From NCBI GenBank assembly GCA_963827855.1, contig CAWHBY010000001.1, positions 1,178,001 to 1,242,000 on the forward strand: DNA of 64,000 bases, read 5' to 3'. The first letter of the stretch is position 1. The number at the start of each line of letters is the position of its first letter. The notes beneath the pieces were generated by a model, which did no database searches, was not told where the DNA came from, and was given only the letters and a program-made list of their open reading frames with translations. Below, in pieces: positions 47,826 to 58,758 of this stretch. Made by a program: the position numbers and the translations under genes. Origin of the DNA: DTPU01 sp963827855 (GTDB lineage Bacteria > Planctomycetota > Phycisphaerae > Sedimentisphaerales > Anaerobacaceae).

Positions 47826-48866
47826 ATGGCAACAGTAGAACAGCACCAACTCAGACCGCTCAGTCGCATCGCGGTATGGACTCCCATGGTGTTTTGGTGG
47901 GGGCTGGCTGCCCTCGCGGGTCCGGAGATCCCGCACGCGGCCAAGTATGAGGGCTTTGTCTTGGTGCAGGCTGGAGCATTCCAGATGGGCGACGTCTGGG
48001 GTGATAGTCCATGGGCGATGGGTGAGGTGCCGGTTCATGAGGTGGAGGTCGGGGATTTCCTGTTGGCTAAACATGAGGTTACTGTGGCCGAGTTTGCCCG
48101 ATTCGTGGCCGCCACTGGATACCAGACCGTGGCAGAGGCAGCAGCAGGATCCCAGGCGAACAGGGGGTACATCAAGGATGGCAAGACGGTCTACCCCTAT
48201 TGGCGTGACCACTGGTTCGAACAGGCGCCCGACCATCCCGTGCTCCTGATTGCGTGGGAGGACGCCATTGTCTACTGCAACTGGCTGAGCCGGCAGCACG
48301 ACCTGCCGCCTGCGTACGACGAGAAGGCAGGCCATTTGCTGGCCGCTACTGGCGAACCCACAGGGCAGGTCCGCGTGGTGAAGGGTTTTCGGCTGCCCAC
48401 GGAGGCGGAATGGGAATTCGCCGCGCGTGAGGGAGGCCGAAAGGTCCGCTTCGCCAATGGCCAAGACATCGCCCGGGCCCCTGAGATGAACTTCGACGCT
48501 GCCGGCACCGGCAAGATGGTGCCTTCGCTGAGGATGCCTCCAGACAAATGCTACCCCTACAACGAGAAAGGGGTCAACTGGGGAGGCACTTCGCCAGTGG
48601 GGTCCTTTCGCCCCAACGCCTTGGGCCTCTACGACATGAGTGGAAACGCCTGGGAGTGGTGCAGTGACACCGACGGCTCGGCCTACCCGCCCGAACGGCA
48701 GGTGAACCCCTGCAGTCAAGGTGGCGCTGGCCACGTCATACGGGGCGGCATGTATGACACGGACGCCAAGGCCTGCCGGGCGTCTGCCAGGATCGGCTGG
48801 TACCCGCGAGCCTGGTGTGCCGGCTCAGGGTTCCGCGTTGCGCTGACCTACACCTTGTCGAACTGA
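47826..48866 (+). CDS. SUMF1/formylglycine-generating-enzyme-like domain protein, exported
   Basis: 346 residues; ATG with AAGGAG upstream; hydrophobic N-terminal segment (about 15-32). FGE-sulfatase fold: VLVQAGAFQMGDVWGD, LAKHEVTVAEFARFVAATGY, GFRLPTEAEWEFAAR, GLYDMSGNAWEWCSD, RGGMYDTDAKACRASARIGW and GSGFRVA. Only one cysteine (KACRAS) falls in the region where true FGEs have a pair, so this is more likely a generic SUMF1-domain protein than a sulfatase activator. No sulfatase gene is in the window. Confidence 0.82.
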   Translation: MATVEQHQLRPLSRIAVWTPMVFWWGLAALAGPEIPHAAKYEGFVLVQAGAFQMGDVWGDSPWAMGEVPVHEVEVGDFLLAKHEVTVAEFARFVAATGYQTVAEAAAGSQANRGYIKDGKTVYPYWRDHWFEQAPDHPVLLIAWEDAIVYCNWLSRQHDLPPAYDEKAGHLLAATGEPTGQVRVVKGFRLPTEAEWEFAAREGGRKVRFANGQDIARAPEMNFDAAGTGKMVPSLRMPPDKCYPYNEKGVNWGGTSPVGSFRPNALGLYDMSGNAWEWCSDTDGSAYPPERQVNPCSQGGAGHVIRGGMYDTDAKACRASARIGWYPRAWCAGSGFRVALTYTLSN

Positions 48867-48951
48867 GCCAGAACGTAGTCCTTCTTGCAGGTCAAGCCGC
48901 GGAGATTGTGTGCGGCAGAGGACAACAGAGACCCCTGCGTCTCGCATGGTC

Positions 48952-48980
48952 TTGAGTATTGGCCGGCCAGATGCTACAGT
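48952..48980 (+). promoter_or_regulatory. Putative promoter TTGAGT-17-TACAGT upstream of the remnant gene
   Basis: TTGAGT (48952-48957) and TACAGT (48975-48980), 17-bp spacing. The only downstream plus-strand coding remnant begins about 170 bp later. The rest of 48867-49151 shows no gene. Confidence 0.4.
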
Positions 48981-49151
48981 AGTCATCAGTCGAAGACGAG
49001 GGCCTTAGAGGGTTGAAGATGGAAAGAGGCTGTTCGTTCCTGTCTTGCCACGTTGGCCATCACGCCGCCACAGGCAGCTCACAGTCAATCCGCTTTGAGC
49101 GGTTCACATGTCAAGCCTCCGGCACTGCCGAGGGTATTGACTTCAAATGAG

Positions 49152-49418
49152 AAGGAGGTCAACGGGGACTATCATCTCAAATCCTACGCCGGCAGGTGGG
49201 AGCCCTTCAGCAAGAGTTGGGTGAAAGACGATGTGACCAGTCCATGCATCGATGCAGGAGATCCGAACACCCCTGTTGGCGAGGAGCCCGTACCTAACGG
49301 GGGGCGGATCAACATGGGAGCCTATGGCGGAACTCCGGAGGCGAGCAGGTCTGGCAACCACTCCCCTGTGAGCCAGGGAGTCAGTCCTGGCAGACTGGCG
49401 AATGCACATGAATACTGA
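49152..49418 (+). pseudogene. C-terminal remnant of a beta-helix surface protein
   Basis: The translation NGDYHLKSYAGRWEPFSKSW...SPCIDAGDPNTPVGEEPVPNGGRINMGAYGGTPEASRSG aligns along its length with the tail of the protein at 14075-15876, but the LRR, FnIII and helix domains are absent. It supplied the reference for repairing that gene. It overlaps the 3' end of the antisense STAS gene. Confidence 0.7.
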
Positions 49419-49722
49419 TATCGGAGGAATGCCCCCCAAGGCCGAAGAGATGGGCCAGGCCCAATTGGTCAAAGGTGGCCTCCACGCTGGTGCGAACCGA
49501 GCATAGCGTCAGCGTGCGTCCTGATTGTCTGAGCAGCGTGTCCAGGACCAGCAGCCCAATGACCATCTGCGAGCGGAAGACCTCCACTGCGGCAAAGTCC
49601 AGCACCAGGTTGCGTCCACTGGCCGCATACACATACTGCTGCAGCACATCGAGCTCGCCGATGCTCTCGGGATCCCTATGGAGGGTGACCCGGAGTGCGG
49701 CGGACCCCTGTTGTGTCTCCAT
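49381..49722 (-). CDS. STAS-domain protein (anti-sigma factor antagonist-like)
   Basis: About 113 residues from the ATG at 49722 (METQQGSAALRVTLHRDPESIGELD), with a GGGGGAC purine run upstream; a longer frame to 49836 lacks support. A single STAS-like domain: GRNLVLDFAAVEVFRSQMVIGLLVLDTLLRQSGRTLTLCSVRTSVEATFDQLGLAHLFGL. The usual phospho-acceptor Ser/Thr after the FxxVxxxxS strand appears as S in FRSQ. Such proteins bind switch kinases or anti-sigma factors; no partner gene is adjacent. Confidence 0.7.
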   Translation of the reverse strand: METQQGSAALRVTLHRDPESIGELDVLQQYVYAASGRNLVLDFAAVEVFRSQMVIGLLVLDTLLRQSGRTLTLCSVRTSVEATFDQLGLAHLFGLGGHSSDISIHVHSPVCQD

Positions 49723-49978
49723 GGTCCGTCCCCCGCGGGGTGGTGCCTGGTCTGGATCAGACTCCCCCCAAATAGAGTATAACTCGTGTTTCTGCGAATC
49801 CAAACCGAGGCTCGCCGGAAAGACTGCGCCGGCCATGGGCGGAACGCTCTGCGGCTGGTTCTCCTTGTGGACGTAGCGGGGCTCGTCCTTCCTCTACCGT
49901 GTCACCCTCGTTTGAACTCCGCCGGAACCGTGCTGGGCCCATGCGGCAGCCCTGCTCCGCCGCCGCAGGTCACTGTGA

Positions 49979-50962
49979 CTACGATTGGACGGAAGGCCAC
50001 ACCTTCTCGAACTGAGCCAGCACGTAGTCCCTGGCTGCAGGGACCTCTGCGAGCGTGAGGTGCTCCAGGGTCAGGTACAGCTCGCGGTCCAGGCTGGCCA
50101 GGAGACGCAGGTACTGGGGGTAGTCGAGCACGCCTTGGCCTGCTGCAGGCAGGTCCGTGTCATCTCCGTCGGCCGCTGCCTTGACGTCCTTGGCGTGTGC
50201 CAGGATGGTCTTGCTGCCGACCCGCTGGAAGATCTCCTTGAGCATGGCGTCCATGTGGCCAAGATCCGCCTTGCGGAAGTAGTTGCACGGGTCCATGACC
50301 AGCCTGAGGCTGGGGGCTTGGATTTCCAGGAAGAGCCGCTCTGCCCGCTCCGCAGAGCTGATGACGTTCTTCCAGTAGGGCTCAATCGCGATGATGGCAC
50401 CGGTCTTTTCTGCCATCTCGGCAGATCTCTGCAGGGAGGCACGGCACTGCTGATAGGCCGTCTCAGTGGCGTTGTCTGGCGAGTCGCTCCATTCGGACTC
50501 CCGATTGAGCGTCCCTGTCTCAGTAGAGATGACGTTGGAGCCGAGACGCTTCCAGTTCTCAATGAGGAACTCCATCCGCTGCTCGCCCCGCTTGCGGCTC
50601 TCCGCATCCGGTGCAACCACGTTGTAGTAGCCGTACAGGCCGACCACCTTGATCTCGTTGCGGTCCAGGCAGTCCAGGATCTTGGTGGCTGCCGGCCAGT
50701 CAGGGGCCAAGGGATCGAAACGGACGTCTGCGAAGGCATATTCGCAGACCACGCCACTGAACCCGTCGGCCTTGATCCTCCGACAGGCCTCGTCCAGGGG
50801 CAGGCCCGCGTACACGCCCGTGAACACGGCCAGCCTGAGGTTCGCCTTGGCCTTGGCCCTGGGGACCTCTTCCGCCCAACTGGCCAACGGCGCAGCCAGG
50901 GCTACGGAGCCTGCGAGCTTCAGACAATCACGCCGGGAGAACAATCCAACCTTCGTCTCCAT
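49979..50962 (-). CDS. Tat-exported sugar phosphate isomerase/epimerase-like TIM barrel (second copy)
   Basis: 327 residues. METKVGLFSRRDCLKLAGSVALAAPLASWA is a Tat signal; GGAAGG precedes the ATG. PF01261 barrel (about 40-320), with metal-site residues in IIAIEPYWKN, RLVMDPCNYF, ILAHAKDVKA and LTLEHLTL. Only distantly similar to the copy at 29824, so a different substrate is likely. It sits 141 bp downstream of the GH50-like gene on the same strand, with repeat arrays between. Confidence 0.85.
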   Translation of the reverse strand: METKVGLFSRRDCLKLAGSVALAAPLASWAEEVPRAKAKANLRLAVFTGVYAGLPLDEACRRIKADGFSGVVCEYAFADVRFDPLAPDWPAATKILDCLDRNEIKVVGLYGYYNVVAPDAESRKRGEQRMEFLIENWKRLGSNVISTETGTLNRESEWSDSPDNATETAYQQCRASLQRSAEMAEKTGAIIAIEPYWKNVISSAERAERLFLEIQAPSLRLVMDPCNYFRKADLGHMDAMLKEIFQRVGSKTILAHAKDVKAAADGDDTDLPAAGQGVLDYPQYLRLLASLDRELYLTLEHLTLAEVPAARDYVLAQFEKVWPSVQS

Positions 50963-50994
50963 GTCGGTCTTCCTTCCTGTGCAGGTTCATCGCT

Positions 50995-51098
50995 GTGAGC
51001 TGTGAGTTATGAGTTATGAGTTGTGGGTTGTGGCCGTCTCTCCCTTTCTCCGATTCGCCCATTCGCCCATTCGCCCATTCTCCGATTCGCCGTCACGC
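50995..51098 (-). repeat. 7-bp-period array adjoining an 8-bp-period array
   Basis: Plus-strand heptamers GTGAGCT, GTGAGTT, ATGAGTT, ATGAGTT, GTGGGTT (50995-51029), then eight contiguous octamers (51035-51098) including CGATTCGC, CCATTCGC, CCATTCGC, CCATTCTC. On the minus strand the octamers read GAATGGG/GAATCGG, and the array begins 5 bp after the GH50-like stop. Confidence 0.75.
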
Positions 51099-51103
51099 CC
51101 ACA

Positions 51104-52483
51104 TTAGCGTGCATCCTTCGCCGTACTGGAGGCGGCGTGGCGGGCCTCCAGGCCGGCATTGACCTCTGTCATCTTCGCCACGAGGGTGTCCCAGGGCCGG
51201 TCCTCGATATTGACCAGACCGTAGTTCGAGTTCTCCCCGTCAAAGCGGCCTTCCTTGGGCTCGTCTGCATGCTCGAACCAGTGGAATCCGACCATGAATG
51301 GCTGATCGATCAGGCCTTCGACGTAGCGAGCGAACCCTGCCGCCCGGTCCGCCTGTGTCGCCACTGCCCGGCCAGCGCCCTTGGTGTTGGGCAGCCCTGA
51401 GTCCGCAGCCTTGAAGCTGAACTCGGTGAGCATGAGTGGATGGCCGGTCAGCCGGTGGATGGCCCTGAGGGTCTCGACGGGCGCATTGGGGTCGTAGTTG
51501 TTGAAGCTCACTACGTCGACGGAGTCAGCCAGGCCTCGCAGGACCGGCTCAGGCGCATATCCTGCAAACCTGCAGCCGAGGATGAGGTGGCTTGGGTCTG
51601 CCTTGCGGATCGCGTCCCTGCATGTCGCGAAGTAGCGTCTGGCCACGGCCTCCTGCCACACAGCCTGATCCTTCTGAAATTCCTGGCCACTGGCCTGCTC
51701 GCGGCCGGTCAGGTCAGCCCACTTGCTGATCTGCACTCCCCAGGCCTGATTGAGGGCTGCGACGTCGCTGTGCCTGTGTTGCAGGAACTCCAGGGCTGCC
51801 TTGCGTCCCGCAGCGCCCTCCGGCAGGCGGAGATACTCCTCGAGCAGGCTCCCCTTGCCCCTCCAGTCCGCACCCCATCGCAGCTCATTGTCGGTGAAGT
51901 AGCCGACCAGCCAGGGGTCCTTGGAGCGGGGGCCGCACGACTCGCGGCACGCGGCCTCCAACTTCTGCTGGAAGTCTGGCGAGAAGAAGTCACCCACGGA
52001 ACCATGCTGCCAGTCCGCACCTGCGCGGGTGGCCAGGTCCAGATTGAGCGTGTAGGGCATCTTCTGGCTGAAGGTGCTTCCGCTGCACCAGGAACCGAGG
52101 GTGTTGAAGCCCCATGCGCGGAGACGGATGACCACGGACTTGGCCCAGAGCTCCTCGGAGCCGTACTTGGCCTGGACAGCACGCTGGTATGGTGAGTAAT
52201 CCAGTTTTGGCACGCTGTCCGTCGTGAAGTTTACGTTGTTGATGCCCTTTGAGAGAAAGGCGTTGCCCTCGGGAGTCACCAGCCACCAGACCCCATCCTT
52301 CTGGGCGACGGAGAAGAAGCCGGTGGACTTGAACTGAAGATGCTTCCAGCCACCATAGGGATCCCGTTCAGCCGGGTCACCGGTTGCTGCTGCCACGACA
52401 GGACAGACCCACGCCACGACCAAACACAGCAATCCCACCAATTCCTTCGCTTGACGTCCTACAGCAGTCTTGTAGTCGATCAT
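51104..52483 (-). CDS. Secreted clan GH-A hydrolase (agarase/GH50-like)
   Basis: 459 residues. Signal region with LVGLLCLVVAWVCPVVAA after a 15-residue N-region; GAGGTGATTGA before the ATG. The start of the mature protein, FKSTGFFSVAQKDGVWWLVTPEGNAFLSKGINNV, is shared by GH50 and related agarase/beta-galactosidase-like proteins. Candidate acid/base Glu in WLVGYFTDNELRWG and nucleophile in PLMLTEFSF. Whether it cuts agar or another beta-galactan or glucan cannot be told from sequence alone. Confidence 0.75.
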   Translation of the reverse strand: MIDYKTAVGRQAKELVGLLCLVVAWVCPVVAAATGDPAERDPYGGWKHLQFKSTGFFSVAQKDGVWWLVTPEGNAFLSKGINNVNFTTDSVPKLDYSPYQRAVQAKYGSEELWAKSVVIRLRAWGFNTLGSWCSGSTFSQKMPYTLNLDLATRAGADWQHGSVGDFFSPDFQQKLEAACRESCGPRSKDPWLVGYFTDNELRWGADWRGKGSLLEEYLRLPEGAAGRKAALEFLQHRHSDVAALNQAWGVQISKWADLTGREQASGQEFQKDQAVWQEAVARRYFATCRDAIRKADPSHLILGCRFAGYAPEPVLRGLADSVDVVSFNNYDPNAPVETLRAIHRLTGHPLMLTEFSFKAADSGLPNTKGAGRAVATQADRAAGFARYVEGLIDQPFMVGFHWFEHADEPKEGRFDGENSNYGLVNIEDRPWDTLVAKMTEVNAGLEARHAASSTAKDAR

Positions 52484-52584
52484 TCAATCACCTCACAACT
52501 AGGCCCCATGTTATCTCATCGTACAACACGCGGAGTTCGCTGGCAATCGCTGCCTTCTGCCTTCCGCCCGATTGGCGTCTTCTC

Positions 52585-52632
52585 CGTTTCTCCGATTCGC
52601 CGATTCGCCGATTCGCCATTTCGCCATCCCGC
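52585..52632 (-). repeat. 8-bp-period array in the divergent GH50-like/esterase region
   Basis: Six contiguous octamers: CGTTTCTC, CGATTCGC three times, CATTTCGC, CATCCCGC; minus-strand sense GAATCGGC. The 211-bp divergent region shows no other feature. Confidence 0.7.
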
Positions 52633-52694
52633 CGCGCCAGCGGCCCCCGGTTCCGCCCTTGACGGGGCAGCCTTGAGGTGCTAGAGAAGGGGCC

Positions 52695-55019
52695 ATGAAG
52701 ACGCCACTCAGTCTGTCCATGACGTTGCTCGTCTGCTCGCTGGCGGTCGTGAGCCTGGGTGCAACGCAGCATACCTTCAAGAAGATCCAGATCACCGATG
52801 AGTTTTGGTGCGAGGGCGTCTATTACGGCGACTTCAACCGGGATGGCAAGAAGGACATCTGCGGCGGCCCGTTCTGGTGGGAGGGCCCGGACTTCAAGGT
52901 CCGCCATGCGTTCAGGCCTGCAACCAAGACCTCGGAGGTCACCAACCCGGATGGCACCAAGGTGGCGATCCCGGGCTACAGCGGCGCAAGGGGCAACATC
53001 AACGACTATTCAGACGACTTCCTGACGTACGCGTATGACTTCAACGGCGATGGATGGGACGATATCCTCGTCTATGACATGCCCGGTACGGATGCCTATT
53101 GGTACGAGAACCCACAAGGCAAGAAGAACGCCGATGCCAACGAGTATTGGGCCAAGCACAAGGCCATGGGACCGCTGGAAAACGAGTCCCCTACCTTCGG
53201 CGACGTCAATGGAGACGGCAGGCCTGAGATCGTGTGCAACTCGAACGGATATCTCGGTTTCGCCGCCCCGGACTGGGCCCATCCTGACCAGCCATGGACC
53301 TGGCACTCGGTCTCTCCCAAGGGCGCGTGGCAGCGGTTTACCCATGGTATTGGCTTTGGGGACGTCAATGGGGACGGCAGGCCGGACCTACTGGACCAGA
53401 ACGGCTGGTGGGAGCAGCCTGCTGCCGGCGCAGCGGATGCGGTGTGGACCAGTCACGCATCTGCCTTTGCGCCGGGCACAGGCACCTCGGGCGGCGCCCA
53501 GATGCTCGTGTATGACTTCAACGGCGACGGCCTTGCCGACGTGTTGACCACCCTCAATCCACACGGGTACGGCATAGCCTGGTATGAGCAGGTCGCAGAG
53601 AACGGCCGGGCGTCCTTCAAGCAGCACCTGATCACAGGCAAGACCGACCAGGACAATCGCTATGGCGTCAAGTTCTCTCAGGCCCATGCCTTTGACCTGG
53701 TGGACGTGGACGGTGACGGCGTCAAGGACTTTGTGACAGGCAAGCGTTTCTGGGCGCACGGCCCCCAGGGCGACGAAGAGCCGAATGCCCCCGCAGTGCT
53801 CTACTGGTTCAAGACGGTCCGGCGTCCGGACAAGACTGTGGACTTTGTGCCTTACCTGATTGACAGCGACTCGGGCGTCGGCACCCAGGTCACTGCCGCG
53901 GATATCAACGGCGATGGACTGCCAGACGTCATCGTGGGCAACAAGAAGGGGATCTTCGTATTCTTGCACCAGTCCAGCCCTGCTGCAAGCCAGAGGTGGC
54001 TCGACAAGGCGCCCGTAGCTGCGCCATTTGTTGTAGGCTCCACCAAGGCGGCATGGGAGGGCCAGCGAAGCCAGACCCGTGACAGGCTCTGGCAATTGCT
54101 CGGCAGGCTCCCGCCGCGGCCTGACGTGCCACTGGTGCAGACGTTGAGCCGTGAGGATCGCGGCGATTTCTGGATCGAGAAGTTCCAGTTCGACAATGAC
54201 GCGGGCGCCGCGGTGCCCGGCTACTTCCTCCTGCCCAAGGCCGCCACCGGCAAGATGCCCGCCATCCTGTACTGCCACTGGCATGGTGGACAGTACTCGA
54301 TCGGAAAGGAGGAGATGTTTCAGACCAATGCCCTCCCTGAGCCGGGCGGACCAGCCCTGGTCAAGCGGGGCTACGCAGTGATGGCGATCGATGCCTATTG
54401 CTTTGGCGAACGGAACGGCCAGGGACCTGACGGCCCCCAGGAGAAGGATGGAGACGGCGAGGCGACTGCCAGCAAGTTCAACCTGTGGGTGGGCCGTACG
54501 CTCTGGGGCATGATCGTCCGCGATGACCTGATGGCCCTGGACTACCTCTGCACCAGGCCCGAGGTCGACAGCCAAAGGATCGGCGTGACAGGGATCAGCA
54601 TGGGCGCCACGCGGACGTGGTGGATCATGGCCCTGGACGACCGGCCCAAGGCTGCCGTGGCGGTTGCGTGTCTGACCCGCTATCAGAACCTCATCACGAG
54701 CGAGGGCCTCAAGTACCACGGGATCTACTACTTTGTGCCGGGCATGCTCAACTACTTCGACACGGAGGCGGTCGTTGCGCTGGCTGCGCCACGTCCCATC
54801 CTGTTCCAGACGGGCGACCATGACGGTGGCTCACCTGTGGACGGCATTCGCCAGATCGAGGCGGCAGTGCGGCCTGCCTACCACCTGTACGGAGCAGACG
54901 CGAACTTCGAGAGCATCATCCACCCGGGCCTTGGCCACGTCTACACGGCCCAGATGTGGGAGCGAACCCTTGACTGGATGGACCGGCATCTGAAGCCCGG
55001 CGACGGCAACCGTAAGTAA
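52695..55019 (+). CDS. FG-GAP/VCBS propeller fused to alpha/beta-hydrolase (acetyl xylan esterase/dienelactone hydrolase-like)
   Basis: 774 residues; signal peptide MKTPLSLSMTLLVCSLAVVSLGA; AGAAGGGG upstream. Seven calcium-loop repeats (DFNRDGKKDI, DFNGDGWDDI, DVNGDGRPEI, DVNGDGRPDL, DFNGDGLADV, DVDGDGVKDF, DINGDGLPDV) give a seven-bladed propeller over about 30-430. The hydrolase (about 460-770) has GISMGA (Ser nucleophile), TGDHDG (acid) and IHPGLGHVY (His). Likely an extracellular carbohydrate esterase whose propeller binds substrate or the cell surface. The domain join is in one clean frame. Confidence 0.88.
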   Translation: MKTPLSLSMTLLVCSLAVVSLGATQHTFKKIQITDEFWCEGVYYGDFNRDGKKDICGGPFWWEGPDFKVRHAFRPATKTSEVTNPDGTKVAIPGYSGARGNINDYSDDFLTYAYDFNGDGWDDILVYDMPGTDAYWYENPQGKKNADANEYWAKHKAMGPLENESPTFGDVNGDGRPEIVCNSNGYLGFAAPDWAHPDQPWTWHSVSPKGAWQRFTHGIGFGDVNGDGRPDLLDQNGWWEQPAAGAADAVWTSHASAFAPGTGTSGGAQMLVYDFNGDGLADVLTTLNPHGYGIAWYEQVAENGRASFKQHLITGKTDQDNRYGVKFSQAHAFDLVDVDGDGVKDFVTGKRFWAHGPQGDEEPNAPAVLYWFKTVRRPDKTVDFVPYLIDSDSGVGTQVTAADINGDGLPDVIVGNKKGIFVFLHQSSPAASQRWLDKAPVAAPFVVGSTKAAWEGQRSQTRDRLWQLLGRLPPRPDVPLVQTLSREDRGDFWIEKFQFDNDAGAAVPGYFLLPKAATGKMPAILYCHWHGGQYSIGKEEMFQTNALPEPGGPALVKRGYAVMAIDAYCFGERNGQGPDGPQEKDGDGEATASKFNLWVGRTLWGMIVRDDLMALDYLCTRPEVDSQRIGVTGISMGATRTWWIMALDDRPKAAVAVACLTRYQNLITSEGLKYHGIYYFVPGMLNYFDTEAVVALAAPRPILFQTGDHDGGSPVDGIRQIEAAVRPAYHLYGADANFESIIHPGLGHVYTAQMWERTLDWMDRHLKPGDGNRK

Positions 55020-55285
55020 TAGGTTTTGGAAAGAGACCTCCAACAGAACAGAACAGAGCAGAACCGAAGGAGTTCATTAGCCACAGATTTACACAGATGC
55101 ACGCAGATGGCTGCCGCCGTTGGCAGAGTCTAGGCTCAGTCGTTGCATCGCCGTACGTGACGCTTCGCGTCTACCTGTCAGACTACCACCTGCCAGGGTG
55201 AGCTGCGCAGACCTCCGTTCTGCAGGCAAGCCTGCTCCACGGAGTCCATCTTGCCCATCAGCGGCTGCAGAGGTATAAACTCGGC
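55020..55285. other. 266-bp intergenic region with short repeats
   Basis: Holds a 5-bp run (CAGAA, CAGAA, CAGAG, CAGAA at about 55043-55064) and a roughly 10-bp-period stretch of CACAGAT-type units (about 55082-55110). The latter is a sequence type common in intergenic DNA of unrelated bacteria. No gene or clear promoter. Confidence 0.45.
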
Positions 55286-56503
55286 ATGAGAAAGACTATC
55301 GACCGTCGCGAATTCCTCTCGTTGTCCAGTTCGTTGGCTGCGTCCGTGCTGCTGTCCAGATGGGGCATTGCCGCAGAGGTCCCAAGTGACATCAAGATCA
55401 CCCGGATCGTCCGGTTCGATCTGGTCAGCAAGAGGGACAAGGTTGCAGGCAAGAACTCGCGGCTGGACGTTCACGGCGACACCGCGACCGACCCGATGAT
55501 CCGCGTGTATACAGACGCAGGCGTCGAGGGCCTGGGTCAGTGCCGCGGCGATGAGAAGACGCTGGCGCCCTTGATCGGCAGGCGGCTCTCCGATCTCTTT
55601 AAACCGAGCGACAGGGCCATGGCCGTGCCTGCATGCGTGGGGACTATGGCCTTCTGGGATCTGCTGGGCAAGGCCCGGAAACGGCCTGTCTATGAGCTGC
55701 TGGGCGGGAAGGCCGGCCGGCTTGTGCCTGCCTATGATGGGTCGATCTACTTTGCTGACCTGCTGCCCCAGTACGCCGATCACTGGCAGGATCGCTTCAA
55801 GGAAGAGATCGACATGGGCCTCAGACGGGGCCACAGGGCCTTCAAGATCAAGATCGGCAGGGGCGCAAAGTGGATGCCCACAGAGGAGGGCTTCAGCCGT
55901 GACAAGGAGGTCCTCAAGACGATCCGGGGTCACGCAGGGCCCGAAGTGCTGCTTGGCGTAGACATGAACAACGGCTATGACCTCGGACGCACGCTCCGGT
56001 TGTTGACCGACCTGCCCGACATTGACCTTGCATGGATCGAAGAGCCGTTCCCAGAGCAGGTGGACCAGGACCTTGCGCTCAAGGCCTTCATCAAGGAGCA
56101 TGGGCTCAAGACCCTGGTCGCGGACGGCGAGACCCAATCCGACCTCGAGCCCATGCGGCCATTCATGGAGGCCAAGGCCATAGACGTGTTCCAGGGTGAC
56201 ATGAACCACTTCGGCGTCGAGGGCATCCTCAAGGAGGCGGCCATGGCCGCTCCATTCGGCCTTTGCGTGGCGCCCCACAATTGGGGCTCGCTCATCGGGT
56301 TCTATGCCATGCTGCACATGGGCTGTGCGATTGCCAATTTCTACAGGGCAGAGAACGATCCCGTAGGGACTGACGTGGTGGTGGCCGACGGCTACGGCAT
56401 CAGGGAGGGTCAGGCGACTGTTCCGGACTCGCCCGGCTTCGGCCTGAAGATCCACGAGGAACGATTCGCCGCCACCATCAAGCCGCGGTTCGATGTAAAG
56501 TGA
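55286..56503 (+). CDS. Tat-exported enolase-superfamily (mandelate racemase/muconate lactonizing) enzyme
   Basis: 405 residues. MRKTIDRREFLSLSSSLAASVLLSRWG is a Tat signal. Capping domain to about 125, barrel about 135-390. Catalytic KxK motif in FKIKIGRG; metal ligands Asp in GVDMNNGYD, Glu in WIEEPFPE and Asp/Glu in VADGET; His in CVAPHNWG. These fit an acid-sugar dehydratase or epimerase of the MR subgroup. Periplasmic location is unusual for the family. The GH127 gene starts 10 bp downstream, so it may process a sugar released there. Confidence 0.87.
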   Translation: MRKTIDRREFLSLSSSLAASVLLSRWGIAAEVPSDIKITRIVRFDLVSKRDKVAGKNSRLDVHGDTATDPMIRVYTDAGVEGLGQCRGDEKTLAPLIGRRLSDLFKPSDRAMAVPACVGTMAFWDLLGKARKRPVYELLGGKAGRLVPAYDGSIYFADLLPQYADHWQDRFKEEIDMGLRRGHRAFKIKIGRGAKWMPTEEGFSRDKEVLKTIRGHAGPEVLLGVDMNNGYDLGRTLRLLTDLPDIDLAWIEEPFPEQVDQDLALKAFIKEHGLKTLVADGETQSDLEPMRPFMEAKAIDVFQGDMNHFGVEGILKEAAMAAPFGLCVAPHNWGSLIGFYAMLHMGCAIANFYRAENDPVGTDVVVADGYGIREGQATVPDSPGFGLKIHEERFAATIKPRFDVK

Positions 56504-56513
56504 AAGGATACCC

Positions 56514-58544
<2,031 letters not shown>

Positions 58545-58661
58545 CACAGACGCCCTACGGGCATCAGCACACCGGGGTGTGTTCTTCCGCATACTGCCTG
58601 CGCAGCGGGTGGGAACCTGAAATGACACGCATGGGTCCATTCTGTTGGAGACTCTTGTCAC

Positions 58662-58690
58662 TTTCTAGGGTCGGCGACAGCGTGTATACT
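58662..58690 (+). promoter_or_regulatory. Putative promoter with TATACT -10 box
   Basis: TATACT (58685-58690) with a weak -35 TTTCTA (58662-58667) at 17-bp spacing, 68 bp before the zincin-DUF1080 start codon. Confidence 0.35.
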
Positions 58691-58758
58691 GAACACCTGG
58701 GCCAAGTCGTGCCGCTTGCAGGGCACGCTGCTACGCAAATGTGAAACGGAGACGTCCA

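Noticed and set aside
47826..48866. True formylglycine-generating enzyme
   Set aside because: Only one cysteine is found in the active-site region and no sulfatase is nearby.
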